Assembly: GCA_022605955.1 (NCBI GenBank)
Contig: JAKCOZ010000032.1
Location: forward strand, 4,526,001-4,590,000
Direction: 5' to 3'
DNA from: Rallus limicola
Lineage: Eukaryota > Chordata > Aves > Gruiformes > Rallidae
Length of the DNA stretch: 64,000 nucleotides
Below the pieces are notes generated by a model. That model did not search any database. It was given only the letters and a program-made list of their open reading frames with translations, and was not told the DNA's origin. The position numbers and the translations under genes are program-made. Within the stretch, counting starts at the first letter, position 1. Every line of letters begins with the position of its first letter. Positions 27,501 through 37,200 of this stretch are shown here, in pieces.

Positions 27501-30150
27501 AGTGTTTGCAAGACCCTGCCTTGGGCTGTTCTGTGTAAGGGTTTGACTTGCAGGGCTGACGATGGGACCGGCACGTCCAATTCTTCTTGTTTGTGAAGGC
27601 TTCGGGAATAAACGCGTCTCATCCCCCTTCTCTTTAAAAACACAATCCCCCTCAAATGCCCTGGTGTCTCCTCGCTCACCAGCACCCCCACAGCTCCCAC
27701 TGTTAGGGCATTATCCCTGGGTGGAGAGCGCTCCATGAAGGAAAGGAGTGTTGATACAAGCAACCGTTTCGACAGAGAGGGGTGTTAGGATTGGGGGTGA
27801 GTGGGCACGCTGGCGGCAAGCACCGCCGCAAGCCCCAGAGAGCTGGAAATCATCCTTCCTTCTCAGATCAGCCAAAACAAAAAGAGAAAGGAGACCAACC
27901 CCTTTTTACTACCATCTCTTATTAATGAGACATTTTATCCTAAGTCCTCTAACGCGAACTACGCGGGCTTTTGGGAATGTAATTAATCTTTAATTGTATA
28001 AATCTTTAATTGTACCAAATGGAGTTTGTGTGGCTGTAGTCGTTTGCTTCTCTCTTTTCCTCCTGTCCCCGAATGAGATGCTCCCTTAGAACAACCTCTC
28101 TTTAACAAGGTGCCCCTCTTTAGGGGGGACACCCTCGAAGCCAGGCTGCTGCAGTGGGGCCTCTTGCTGGGACGAGGACCTGCGTGACCCCAGTGGTGGG
28201 GCGCCTGGCTCCCACTGAGTACACTGGCAGCGAGTTTTGGCTTAATTCGAGTCTGAGTGATTAGCAGTGAATTACTTTGGGCAAAGTAAGTCCTTGTGCT
28301 GGGGTCTTAAGGGACAAGCATCACCCTGGGGTCAGGATGAGGTGTAGGTAGTCTGGGGAGCTGACACGGAGAAACCCAGCTCTTCACTGCATTTGTGCCA
28401 ACCCAGATGCTTTTTGCAGAAGTCACTTGAGGGTGATGGCCTGTGCTGCCATGTGGGTAGGTCTGGGGAGGAGGAGGAGGTGGAGGTGGTCCCTGGCAGG
28501 TGGGCCGGTGGCAGCACGAGCCCCTGCAGCACGTCTGACTGCAGCTGCAGCTGTTTCAAACCGAAGCGGGGCTTTAGCAGTCGCTGAGAGCTGGCTTGGC
28601 ATGCCTAAATACCCCTTCTCTTCAGAGACACTGTTCTGCCTGCTGCGTGTCGCTGGGGAATTGCTGGCCTCAGCCAAATCCTGAGCTGAGAGTTGTCTGG
28701 GTGAGCTGCCAGTCTGGAGCAGGGGCTGGATTCATCACTATGCCTGGCGTCTGCTCTGTGGTGCCCCTGTATCCCTCCTGCTGTGGTGCTCCCCGGCCCA
28801 AACCCTCAGGATGGGCAAGGAAGTGCTTTTCCTTTGTGGAGGAGTGACAGGGAAACTGGGAATTGTCCTGAAAGCAGCCTAGCTGGTCCCCTCATAAAAA
28901 GGAATGAATACTAGCCTTGGAAGAACCAACAAAAGCCTGGTCCTGCCACACCGGTGCCTGGTGCCCTTCTGGAGGAAGGGAGGGCAGCCTTTCAGACGAT
29001 AACTAGGTATTTGGGGTATGGAGGAATCAATGCACCATTGGCTTTAGGAGGATGGTGGTGTAATTAACGCATCGGCGGCATAATTAATGCATCGGCTTTC
29101 CATAGCGGCAGGAAGGGGGTGTGCAACCGTCTTGAGCCAGCGCCTGCAGGGACAGATAGAAAATTCAGTCGGAGACAGATGGAGTGGACGTTTCTGAGAT
29201 CTCCATGGTGGGCTGTGTCACTGCTTGGGCCCTTGGTGACTCACAGCGCTCCCATTAAGCAGGGTTTCAAAATGAGTGTCTTTGCTGAAGAGCTTGTCCT
29301 GAGGCACAGCTGATGCTTCCAGGTAGAACAATTTCCTGCGACTTAATGGAACGGGAGGAGCGCTTTACGCCTGGACACGGTGCCTTTCCAGCAATATTGC
29401 TGATCTTCCCCATAAGAAATTCTGATGTCATTTTTTTGGTCTGCTTCATAGATTGGATTAATCAGCAGAGACACGCCCTCCGGGTCCCAGAGTTGGCTTG
29501 CTTTCATTAATTTGCACTCAACGTCTTCGCCGAACAAAGGAGGATTTGTTGAACAAAGCGGGGTCAGTGCTGGGATGAAGAGCCTTGCGCCTCTGGCCTG
29601 CTAGTTTGAATTAGGCCTGAGCTGTAACCCCAAGGCGTACGGCCTGCGTTGGTAAAAACGTCCTGGCCTCAATCCTTGCTCCTGTGGAGCCTGCGACCCC
29701 AAGAGCCGCCCCGAAGTGGTGGCCTTTCGGGGTGGCAAAGAGCCCTCCGCAGGCCCCCTTAAACGAGACGCAAAGTAGGGAGGGTTTGAGTGAGTACTGC
29801 TGCAGATGGCGAGAGGCAATCCTTTCCTCCCAGCGTGGCTAAAGGCTAAGTGCGGTCTCTAGGACAGGGAAATCAGTTTGAATGGTTTCATTAAAGGCAA
29901 AACACGTTTGTGAGTAGAGGTTTTTTGCAGGGCCGGTGCTTGCGAGAGCTCTGTGGACCAGCCGCAGGCTGCATTTCTCTAGGTGCTCCTCAAACGTTGG
30001 TTTGGGGTTGGGGTTTTCTTTTTTTCCTTCTTTCAGCTTTTCGAGAACTTCTACTTTGGAGAGGTGCAGCTGGACACAGTGCGTCTTTCCCAGAGGTTTT
30101 CCTCAGATGCCTCCGGCTACTACGCGACGTCTGGGCAGCTGACCTTCTGA
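6408..30150 (+). CDS. ASCC1: ASCC1, activating signal cointegrator 1 complex subunit 1 (3' part: five last coding exons)
   Basis: Coding exons are 6408-6544, 8627-8746, 12581-12705, 14612-14691 and 30037-30150. They total 576 bases, or 191 residues plus stop, and codon phase closes at every junction. The product is the C-terminal half of ASCC1; the N-terminal KH domain must lie upstream of the window. The part present is the AKAP7-type 2H (2'-5' RNA ligase-like) domain, with both signature motifs visible: LHLTLG in the first exon and LHATVM in the third. The end of the protein (FENFYFG..., ...SGQLTF) matches the vertebrate C terminus as I know it. ASCC1 belongs to the ASC-1 complex with TRIP4, ASCC2 and ASCC3, which acts in transcription co-activation and in alkylation repair in the nucleus. 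The same-strand neighbour downstream is SPOCK2. Confidence 0.95.
6545..8626 (+). other. ASCC1: ASCC1 intron (2.1 kb)
   Basis: This is a GT-AG intron. Apart from a short TTTA run at 7203-7219 I see no repeat, RNA gene or second coding segment in it. Confidence 0.85.
7203..7219. repeat. (TTTA)n microsatellite
   Basis: About four perfect TTTA units lie in the ASCC1 intron. Confidence 0.8.
8627..8746 (+). CDS. ASCC1: ASCC1 coding exon
   Basis: Acceptor TTGCAG and donor GTGAGT. It encodes IAGGEPLTVEVAGVEYMNDD and then DVLYAKVHMKDGSD, a well-conserved stretch of the ligase-like domain. One base completes the codon split from the previous exon and two bases carry over. Confidence 0.95.
8747..12580 (+). 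other. ASCC1: ASCC1 intron (3.8 kb)
   Basis: A GT-AG intron with no recognisable repeat or coding content. It includes AT-rich sequence around 11,280-11,470. Confidence 0.8.
12581..12705 (+). CDS. ASCC1: ASCC1 coding exon (second 2H motif)
   Basis: The acceptor follows a pyrimidine tract ending CACTAG and the donor is GTGGGT. It encodes LQAIADQLVERFVASGL and LHATVMNTLFRKDPS, including the second H-x-T motif of the 2H fold. Confidence 0.94.
12795..12808. repeat. poly(T) tract
   Basis: Fourteen T in a row, 90 bases into the intron after the third ASCC1 exon of the window. No flanking retroposed body is recognisable. Confidence 0.7.
14166..14208. repeat. short tandem duplication, 23-base period
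   Basis: The 20-mer GAGGTTTGTATAGGTGCTGC occurs at 14,166-14,185 and again at 14,189-14,208. It is a simple local duplication in intron sequence. Confidence 0.8.
14612..14691 (+). CDS. ASCC1: ASCC1 coding exon
   Basis: Acceptor TTTACAG and donor GTCAGT. It encodes EEQSTTMAGKSSFKERESFN and ARNILK; the FKERESF and RNILK pieces are conserved. Two bases complete the preceding split codon and the exon ends in phase 0. Confidence 0.93.
14811..14823. repeat. poly(G) tract
   Basis: Thirteen G in a row followed by CGACGGGGG. It is a likely site of polymerase slippage or quadruplex formation. Confidence 0.75.
16441..16480. promoter_or_regulatory. candidate regulatory patch: TAATTA plus AP-1-like site
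   Basis: TTAATTAATTA is followed directly by ATGAGTCAT (16,459-16,467). The first is a homeodomain core, the second a consensus AP-1 (TGAGTCA) site. Function is inferred from motif proximity alone. Confidence 0.2.
17861..17880. promoter_or_regulatory. paired octamer-like motifs
   Basis: ATGCAAAG occurs twice, ten bases apart, one helical turn. It differs at one base from the POU octamer ATGCAAAT. The preceding sequence is AT-rich. A POU-factor site is possible; chance is also possible. Confidence 0.2.
26298..26314. repeat. poly(A) tract
   Basis: Seventeen A in a row. No retroposed gene is recognisable beside it. Confidence 0.7.
27985..28014. repeat. 14-mer repeated with 16-base period
   Basis: AATCTTTAATTGTA occurs at 27,985-27,998 and 28,001-28,014. 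Each copy contains TTTAATTG, a homeodomain-type core. A TAATTAAT run lies just upstream. Confidence 0.6.
29061..29096. repeat. 16-mer repeated with 20-base period (TAATTAA...GCATCGGC)
   Basis: TAATTAACGCATCGGC (29,061) and TAATTAATGCATCGGC (29,081) differ at one base. Each joins a TAATTA homeodomain core to GCATCGGC. It may be a duplicated factor-binding site in the last ASCC1 intron, about 1 kb before the last exon. Confidence 0.6.
30037..30150 (+). CDS. ASCC1: ASCC1 last coding exon
   Basis: The acceptor follows the tract TTTTTTTCCTTCTTTCAG. The exon encodes LFENFYFGEVQLDTVRLSQR and then FSSDASGYYATSGQLTF, followed by TGA. This is the conserved full-length C terminus, not the alternative human end. 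Confidence 0.95.
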   Translation, partial: LFENFYFGEVQLDTVRLSQRFSSDASGYYATSGQLTF

Positions 30151-30508
30151 AACAACAACAGCGGGGTCCACTCGTCAGTCAAACCGTGGTGTTTCCCTGC
30201 GGCTTTTCCTACCCTCCCTTCGAGGGAATCCAGGATCCTTTCCTTGTTGGTAACCAAAACATCATGCACTTGCCTGTTTGATGTGTGCTGCCTGTTTGTT
30301 TTCCAAGAAAACAATTGGATGAACGGGTGCAGGTGACTTTTGGGGGCACCGCCGATGTTTTTAGTGTGGCTTTATTTCAAAAGGAGGAAGTTTGTTCTTA
30401 AAATAAGTATTTAAAATCCAAGAGAGCTCCCCGGAGCATGATTTAACGATATTGAGGTCAGGCAGTGCTTGGATCTCCAGCAGCGTGCCTCTGTGATGTA
30501 GATCTCCA

Positions 30509-30514
30509 AATAAA
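30509..30514 (+). terminator. ASCC1: ASCC1 poly(A) signal AATAAA
   Basis: The first AATAAA after the ASCC1 stop codon, about 360 bases downstream. It gives a short 3' UTR of about 0.4 kb. Confidence 0.6.
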
Positions 30515-32700
30515 TTATTCCCTTCAAAAGCAAAGCCTTTATCTCCTGTTGCATCAATGGCTTCTGTAATTAAACTTCCTCTGCGTGGCTATGTTAATAA
30601 GAAAGCATTTATGGCAAGAGCTCTTCCCGGTGGCTGTTTCGGAGCGTGTCAAAAAGCATGCACCTTGTAGGTGTTTTCTCCATTGAAAGCAGCGCGTAAC
30701 TGTGTTCTTTGATACCACTTTGAATCCTTGGGAGATCTGAAGACAGCTGCCTTTCCTTGTCAGGCTCTGCATTGGGTTAAGAACAGCGACACGTCGCTTT
30801 CAGCTCGCCCGAGGACGAACGCTTTGAAAAATGGAAGGTGCTGGGGTTGAGTTGTTTCTCAGCAGCCCGGCGGTGACAGCGGCCGGTGCCCATTCCCAGC
30901 TGCTGCTACGGGCTCGGGATTGCGCTGTCATCCAGGCAGAGAGCACGTTACTGGGGACGGGGCCCCTTCTGCACCATCCGCTTGTACCAGCCATTCTTCT
31001 TCAGAGCTTCCCATCCCATTTCCTCCCTCCTGAAGGGAGCTGGCTGTGGGGCCGTGCTGACTGCACGCACTAACAGTGCTGGGAAGGCAGTCGGGATTCG
31101 AGGCAGCTTTCCTTCCCCCACTCTCCCCCCAAATACATCGCTTGCACGCTGGGAAATTGAATCATGTGTGATCTTACCGCTTGCCCTTTGCCACGGAGTC
31201 GGGCTTCTCCTCGCTGCTTTCCCCCACAGCCAAACGCCTTTGTTGCTCTCCGAGCGGAGGAGGAAGAGGCTGCCTTGGAAAACCGTTCTCTCAGCGAGCA
31301 GAGCAGAACAGCCGCGCTCGCTAGCAGCCCGACTAGCAGCGGGGAGGTGCCGAGAGCACTTAACACCCGTTGCTGTCATCTTTCCGCCAGCCTGAAGAGG
31401 TACTTGGCAAATCTCATCAGCCTCCCGAAGAACAGGCCTGCGAGCTGCTCGCCCTGCCGCAGGAAGGGGAGACGCGCCTCGGGAAGCTTCTGCCTGATGG
31501 GTTCTTAACAGCTCTCCCCAAGACACAGAGCGCTGCAGGACCTGGGTGCCGTTTGCCATCGGGAGCTCCACCACGGCCCCCTTACCACACCTGCTCTCCC
31601 TTCTCACCTGACACCAATGCTGGCTATTCTGACTTCTCCTTTGCCCAAGGTGGGCTTCCACTCTTCCTTCCTGCCTCCTGCATGTGGGAGTAGCAAATGG
31701 CATCTCTGCAGAGAGGCACAAACATCTTTCCTATGGCTAAGGGCCACTCTCAGCGTGCTAATGAAGCCGGGTTTTAACGACACTTATTTCCCTCACCTTT
31801 TGGAAGCCGGTTGAATTTTCCCAGTGAGTGGCTTTGCCCACTGCTCCAGCCTGCCACAGCTACGTTTGTTTCACATCCCTGTCCCCAGGCACCATTAAGG
31901 GTTCTGATCCGTTCCTCTGGCGCTGGGAGTTGTGGGGTAGGCTGGGATCCAGCAGTGGGCTGGGCACCTGCCTAAAGTTACGCCTCGCTTCATCCCCTTG
32001 TGCAACGTTCAGCAGCCGTGCACGTCGCGTCACGGGGAGCAGCGGGTTTGGGAATGAAAATGTTTGTTGGTGTCAGGTGTTGTATCCCTTTACCCTTGCA
32101 GAAATAAAACCCACCTCCTCCTGCTTTTTTTTTTGGGAAGGGGGGCAGGACCAGAGGAAGATGCACCACACTGGGTTTGCACAGGGGTTTTTCCCTTTTC
32201 TGTCACGATTCGTAAATAGAATTAGAGCAGTTTCAGGTTCAGCACAACAAACCAGTGTGTTAGTCAGGGACTGAGGCATTGAAATTCCCTGTTCTGGAAA
32301 TCGGCGCTTCCTACTTCAGAACCCAGCGTCGGGGCCGCTGCCTGCACCTGCTTTTCCTGTACGGAAGCGCAGCGCCTGTGTTTTCTTTCCCTCCCAAGCA
32401 TCCTCCCGGGGTGAATAAAAACCGTGTGTGTGCTTGGAGCTTCCAGGGTGCAGCTGCGAAGGAGCAGCGGGGGTGTGGGGTTCTGTGTTCTCCTCCCCCC
32501 CATCCCTCCCAGCTGCAGCCCCCGGGGGTGAGTGCCAGAGGGACGTGTCCCTGCGAGTGACTGAGAGGAAGGGAGAACCCAAAAGCGAGGGTCTGAAAAC
32601 CTGTCTGAAGCACTCTATTTCATCAGCTCTCACTGGGGAGGGGTGGGCATCTTCCCCCCAACCCCGAAAATGTGTTGGGGAGCATAGAAAGGGGAGGCAT
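30515..32700. other. ASCC1-SPOCK2 intergenic region
   Basis: About 2.2 kb between the ASCC1 poly(A) signal and the SPOCK2 upstream repeats. Long open frames exist on both strands (for example 30,948-31,721, - strand) but have no recognisable domain and mirror one another, as expected of GC-rich noncoding DNA. It may contain SPOCK2 regulatory sequence; no specific element is clear. Confidence 0.6.
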
Positions 32701-33020
32701 TGCAGGGATGTGGGATAGGTAGTGGGTGGGGATTCAGCATGAGGGCTGGGGGGAGCAGAGGGAGCACCACAGGGACAGGGACCAGATGATAGGGTACAGC
32801 AAGGGGAGGGAATGCAGTATGGGGAGTCAGTATGGACTAGGGATGCAGGATGGGGACAGGGGATGAAGGATGGGAAGTCAGTTTGGGCCAAGGGTGAGAG
32901 ATGCAGTATAGGGTCTCGGTATAGACCAGGGATGAGGAATGGGGACTCGTATGGCCCAGGGATGAGGGATGCAAGATGGGGAGCAGGCATGGACCAGGGA
33001 TGCGGGATGCAGGATGGGGC
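32700..33020. repeat. degenerate G-rich minisatellite upstream of SPOCK2
   Basis: Variants of GGGATG, GCAGGATGGGGA and GACCAGGGATG recur many times, each about 10-35 bases apart, up to the edge of the SPOCK2 CpG island. The unit is irregular, so no fixed period is given. Confidence 0.6.
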
Positions 33021-34220
33021 CAAGGGAGGAACCGGGACTGCGGCCGTGCCGGCGGCTCCCCCGCCCCGGTGCCGGCGCGCAGGTGCGGCGGGCGCGGCGG
33101 AGGCTCCGCCCCGGCCCTCCCGCCGGTGCCGCCCGGTGCCGCCCCGCGGCCGCACTCGCCGCCGGCGCCTCCCCGTGCGCACCGCTCCGCACCGCGCCGC
33201 TCCGCTCCGCTCCTCTCCCCTCCCGCCGCGCCGCCCGCTCCCCCCGGCGCTGCGGCAGCATGCGGGGCTGCGGCGGGCACCGCGCCTTGCTGGCTCTGCT
33301 GGCCCTGCTCCTGCCCGCCGCCGCCGCCGGCCCCGGGCCCGCCGCCGGCCCCGCCACCGGCCCCGGCCCCGGCCCCGGCGCGGCGGGGGAGAGCCCCGGC
33401 AATTTCATGGAGGACGAGCAGTGGCTCTCCTCCATCTCCCAGTACGGCGGCAGGATCAAGCACTGGAACCGCTTCCGAGACGTGAGTCCGTGCCGGCGGC
33501 GGGGCGGGGGGCGGCGGCGGGAGCGAGGAGGGGGGGACGGACTCACGGACACACGCGGGACGCGCCGCCGGGCAACCGGGAGCTCCCGCCCCGCCCTCCC
33601 CGCCCCGGCGCTGCGGCTGCCGCAGCACGACCCTCCCCCGGCTCCGGTCCCCGGCTTCGTCGCGGCCGGCCGGGGATGCTCGGCGCTGCCCGCATCCCGC
33701 TGCCACCCGCCGCGGCCGTGGGCGGCTGCCGGCCCCGGTACCCGGGGGATGGATGCTTCGGCAGCGGCAACGCCGGGGCCGCCGCGCCCACCGCCGAAGC
33801 CGGCGGGGGTGATGCCAAGGCCACCGCGGGCAGGGCTTGACTCCAGAGCCACCCCCAGGGACCGGCGCGGGAGGCGTCCCCTGCACCCGCTCCCCACGCA
33901 GCGCCCCGGGGCCCAGGCGAGGGCACAGACGGGCCCTGCCGTTCTCCTTGCAGTCAGCGGGGCTGAGGGGTTGGGAGGGGGGTGACTGCGCCCCGTCCCC
34001 GAACCCTCCGGTGACAGCTCAGTGCGGGTCGGGGCGTGGATGCTTTCCCGGAGCCCCGCGGGGTGCCGCAGCCCGGCCCGGCGCGGTGGCGGTCCCGGGG
34101 GAGGCCGGGGGGGGGGGGGGAGGTGTGGGACAGGGGGCAGGGAGGGTGAGGGTGAGGATGAGGATGCAGATGAGGATGCGGAGGCTGCGGATGACCCGCG
34201 GGACCCCGTGCGGGGCCCTG
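33020..34220 (+). promoter_or_regulatory. SPOCK2: CpG island over SPOCK2 promoter, exon 1 and start of intron 1
   Basis: Extremely G+C- and CpG-rich sequence begins just after the minisatellite and runs through exon 1. The 240 bases before the ATG contain CCGCCC and GCTCCGCTCC-type runs and no TATA box, as is usual for a CpG-island promoter. The exact start site cannot be read from sequence. Confidence 0.7.
33260..33481 (+). CDS. SPOCK2: SPOCK2 exon 1 (signal peptide and N-terminal domain)
   Basis: The ATG opens a 74-codon exon ending in phase 0 at GAC before GTGAGT. It encodes MRGCGGHRALLALLALLLPA, an unusually Gly/Pro/Ala-rich linker (residues about 25-45) and the conserved ESPGNFMEDEQWLSSISQYG. 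The linker looks expanded relative to the human protein. Confidence 0.93.
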
Positions 34221-37200
34221 TAAGCCTGGGTTTGCACGGGGCACTCGGGGGGGTGGGTTTCCCAGGGCATGCTTTACATCCTTGCTCCCCACATTACCCC
34301 CAGTTCGTGTCTCCCTCCAGGGCATTCCCATCGCGGTGGGAGAAAGGGGGTGCCTGGGGGCTACCTGTGCCTGCTGAGCCCACCCTCAGCCACCCCCTCC
34401 AGTCTTTGTTCAGCTGCGCACTCGGGTTCACCTTGGCAGCAAGGCTGCGCTGTGGGGAGATGTGCCCTGCCGTGGGCAGGGTGGGGGGCACGTCACCCCC
34501 CCAGAGTGAACCAGTTAGGGAGACAGAGCTCAGGTGAGGGCCCGAGGGATGGGGTAGACACCTCCCTGGAGACCCCTGCCAGCAACGTTCCCTGGCACCG
34601 GGCACCAGGGACCTGGGCTGGCTGCAGATGCTCGAGGGGAAGACACGTGTGGATGTGGTCCCACCACGCTGGGCATCCCTGGGGGGTTTGGGACCAAGAG
34701 GCCCCCAGCATGGGCCCTACCGGCACCCTGCCAGCAGCAAGCAGGGGCCCTGCCTGACTGTGCCACCACCCCCAGGGTTGCCAGGCCGGGGGAGGGGGGG
34801 AGCTGCAGCCCTGCCGGCGGTTAGCGCGGATTAATAAGCAAATCCCCTGGATTTGTGGGGTTTTTGGCTGAGCGGCACTGGCAGGGGGTAGCGCGACCCG
34901 CCGTGCAGCGGGGAGGAGGCGAGGGCCCTGCCGAAAGCTGCGCCGCAGGGAGCTGCCGGGAGCCGCAGTGTTACTAATCACGGCACGGGAAAAGGGGCTA
35001 TCGATTGTGGTGCGAATGCCCGCCGCTCCGCAGCGAGAGGGAGACACATCCCCTCCAGAGCTGCCTCCCTGTGCCTCCCCTTCCAGCCCCCAAGCCAAAG
35101 CCCTGCTCCTCCCGGCCCTCCCCATGACACCGGGGATGCTCTGGCCTTACTGCCCTGAGACCCACTCCAGAGCATCCCGTGGGGTGAACGATGCCACCTG
35201 CCAGGGGTGCCTGAGCCCTCACTGCTCCCCGCCACGCCTGGGATGCTTTCAGGGTCCCAGGGGAGCAGCTCTGCCTCCCCAGATGGTGACATCTGTGTTA
35301 TCCTGCTCTGTATCGAAAAACCGTCAAGAACCCTCACCCCATGGGGATACCAGGGGGCTTCCTTCACCCAGTGCCTCTTCCCTTTCTGTTCCCTGCCAGC
35401 TGAGGGGAAACCAGGAAAAGCTTTTCCCACCATAAATGCTCTGTGGGGTCACAGTGCTAAAGCCAGAGATGGGGAACATCTCTGTGGTGGGCGCTGTTTG
35501 GCATCTGGGGCTGGTGACAGTGCAGGGATGGGGGGGCTGGGAGCAGGGGGCCTTGGGCTGCCCTGGGGCTGATGGCGGGCGCTCGCACTCTCACTTTCTC
35601 TTCTTTCCCCGGTGTCGGCTGCGCTGTCTCACCATTGCGATGCTGCCAGGAGGTGGAGGTGAGCATCGAGGGGCCATTCATGCAGCTGGGCCCCAGGGAC
35701 GGCCTGCTTTTGTGGGGAGGCTGCTCCACACCCCTGCTTGCTACCCTTCTGGCACGGGATGTCCTGGGGTGGGATCGGGGGGATGTGCGTGTGTGATGAC
35801 CCCATGTCCTTGCCCGAGGCCCTGAGCGGGATGGTGGCATGCCGGACCGGGATCACCTTGCCCACCGCCTGCATCATCCAGGGTCCTCCCCCCCACCTCT
35901 CACTTCGCAGGATGATTACATCAAGAGCTGGGAGGACAACCAGCCTGGGGATGAAGGTACCGCTGGGATGGAGCTGGGATGGGTGTGGGATGGGGCACAG
36001 GGGGATCGGTGACAGCTGGCACAGAGCGGGGGAACACGTTCAGCCTGCAAACCCCCTCTGGCTCTTCCCTTCCGGTTGGGAGCCATCCAGCTGCCGCCTG
36101 AATGGCGCTTTGTGCCGGGCCGGCTGGTGGCCAGCACCCCCCGGGGGGTTCCCCGCCTCCCCGGCCCCTCTCTGCCCCCCCAGCCCTGGACACCACCAAG
36201 GACCCCTGCCAGAAGGTGAAGTGCAGCCGACACAAGGTGTGCGTGGCGCAGGGCTACCAGCGTGCCATGTGCATCAGCCGCAAGAAGCTGGAGCACAGGT
36301 AGGAATAGGATGGGAGGGGGACGAGGGAGGCAGGAAGGGGGAGCACCGAGCCAGGGGCTCAGCACCATCACCCTGCACCTCTTGCCCCGTGCAGGATCAA
36401 GCCGCTGGGCACCAAAGGACACGGGGGCTGCAAGCCCTGCCATGCCGCCCCGCTCGCTGCTGTCTGCGGCTCTGACGGCCACACCTACAGCTCAGCGGTA
36501 AGGACAGTGGCACCCTGCCACGGGGTTGGGGGTCACAGTGCTGCATCCCCCCACCCCAGTTTGCCGCTGATGTGATGCTGCCACCCCGCAGTGCAAGCTA
36601 GAGCAGCAGGCGTGCCTGGCCAGCAAGCAGCTGACCGTGCGGTGTGAGGGGCAGTGCCCCTGCCTGACCCCCCACAGCCCCACCAGTGACAGCAAGCAAG
36701 GTGAGTGGGATAGTGTGGGGAGCACTGGAGGGATTGTGTGTCCCTAAACCCTGCCCAGCCTCACACCAACCCACCCTTTTTCCTCCAGAGCCGTGCACCG
36801 GGCAGGACCTGGCCGACCTGGGTGACCGCCTACGTGACTGGTTCCAGCTCCTGCGGGAGAATGCCAAGCAGAACAGCTCTGGAGGCCTCCCTGCCAGCCC
36901 TGCCACTGGTACGTGTGCGTGTGTCCCCACCACGCAAGGAGAGTGCGTGGGGTGCCCTCCTGGGGAAGGGTGGGCAAGCAGCCACAGCCCGCATCCTGTC
37001 CCCGCAGCACTGGAGAGGAGCGTGGCAGCCAGCTGCAAGGAGGCAGTGGGGTGGATGTTCTCCCGGCTGGACACGAGCGGGGATCTCTTCCTGGAGCCAG
37101 CTGAGCTGGCCGCCATCAACCTGGACAAGTACGAGGTGTGCATCCGCGCCTTCTTCAACTCCTGCGACACCTCCAAGGACGGCCGCGTCTCCGCCCCGGA

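Larger units (their letters stand above)
14692..30036 (+). other. ASCC1: large last intron of ASCC1 (15.3 kb)
   Basis: This GT-AG intron makes up almost a quarter of the window. I found no exon with family similarity, no RNA gene and no transposon I can name. Long open frames in it overlap on both strands and look like chance. It holds a G13 run (14,811), an A17 run (26,298), short internal duplications with homeodomain- or octamer-like motifs (17,861; 27,985; 29,061) and an AT-rich patch with an AP-1-like site (16,441-16,480). Its size and these patches make it a possible host for regulatory elements of ASCC1 or SPOCK2; that is inference. Confidence 0.75.

Noticed and set aside
30948..31721. 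257-residue open frame on - between ASCC1 and SPOCK2
   Set aside because: No domain, no splice or promoter context, and an equally open set of frames on the other strand. Treated as noncoding.
32837..33897. Several 170-349-residue open frames on both strands around SPOCK2 exon 1
   Set aside because: They overlap one another, consist of Arg/Pro/Ala/Gly and follow from the high GC content of the CpG island, which has few stops.
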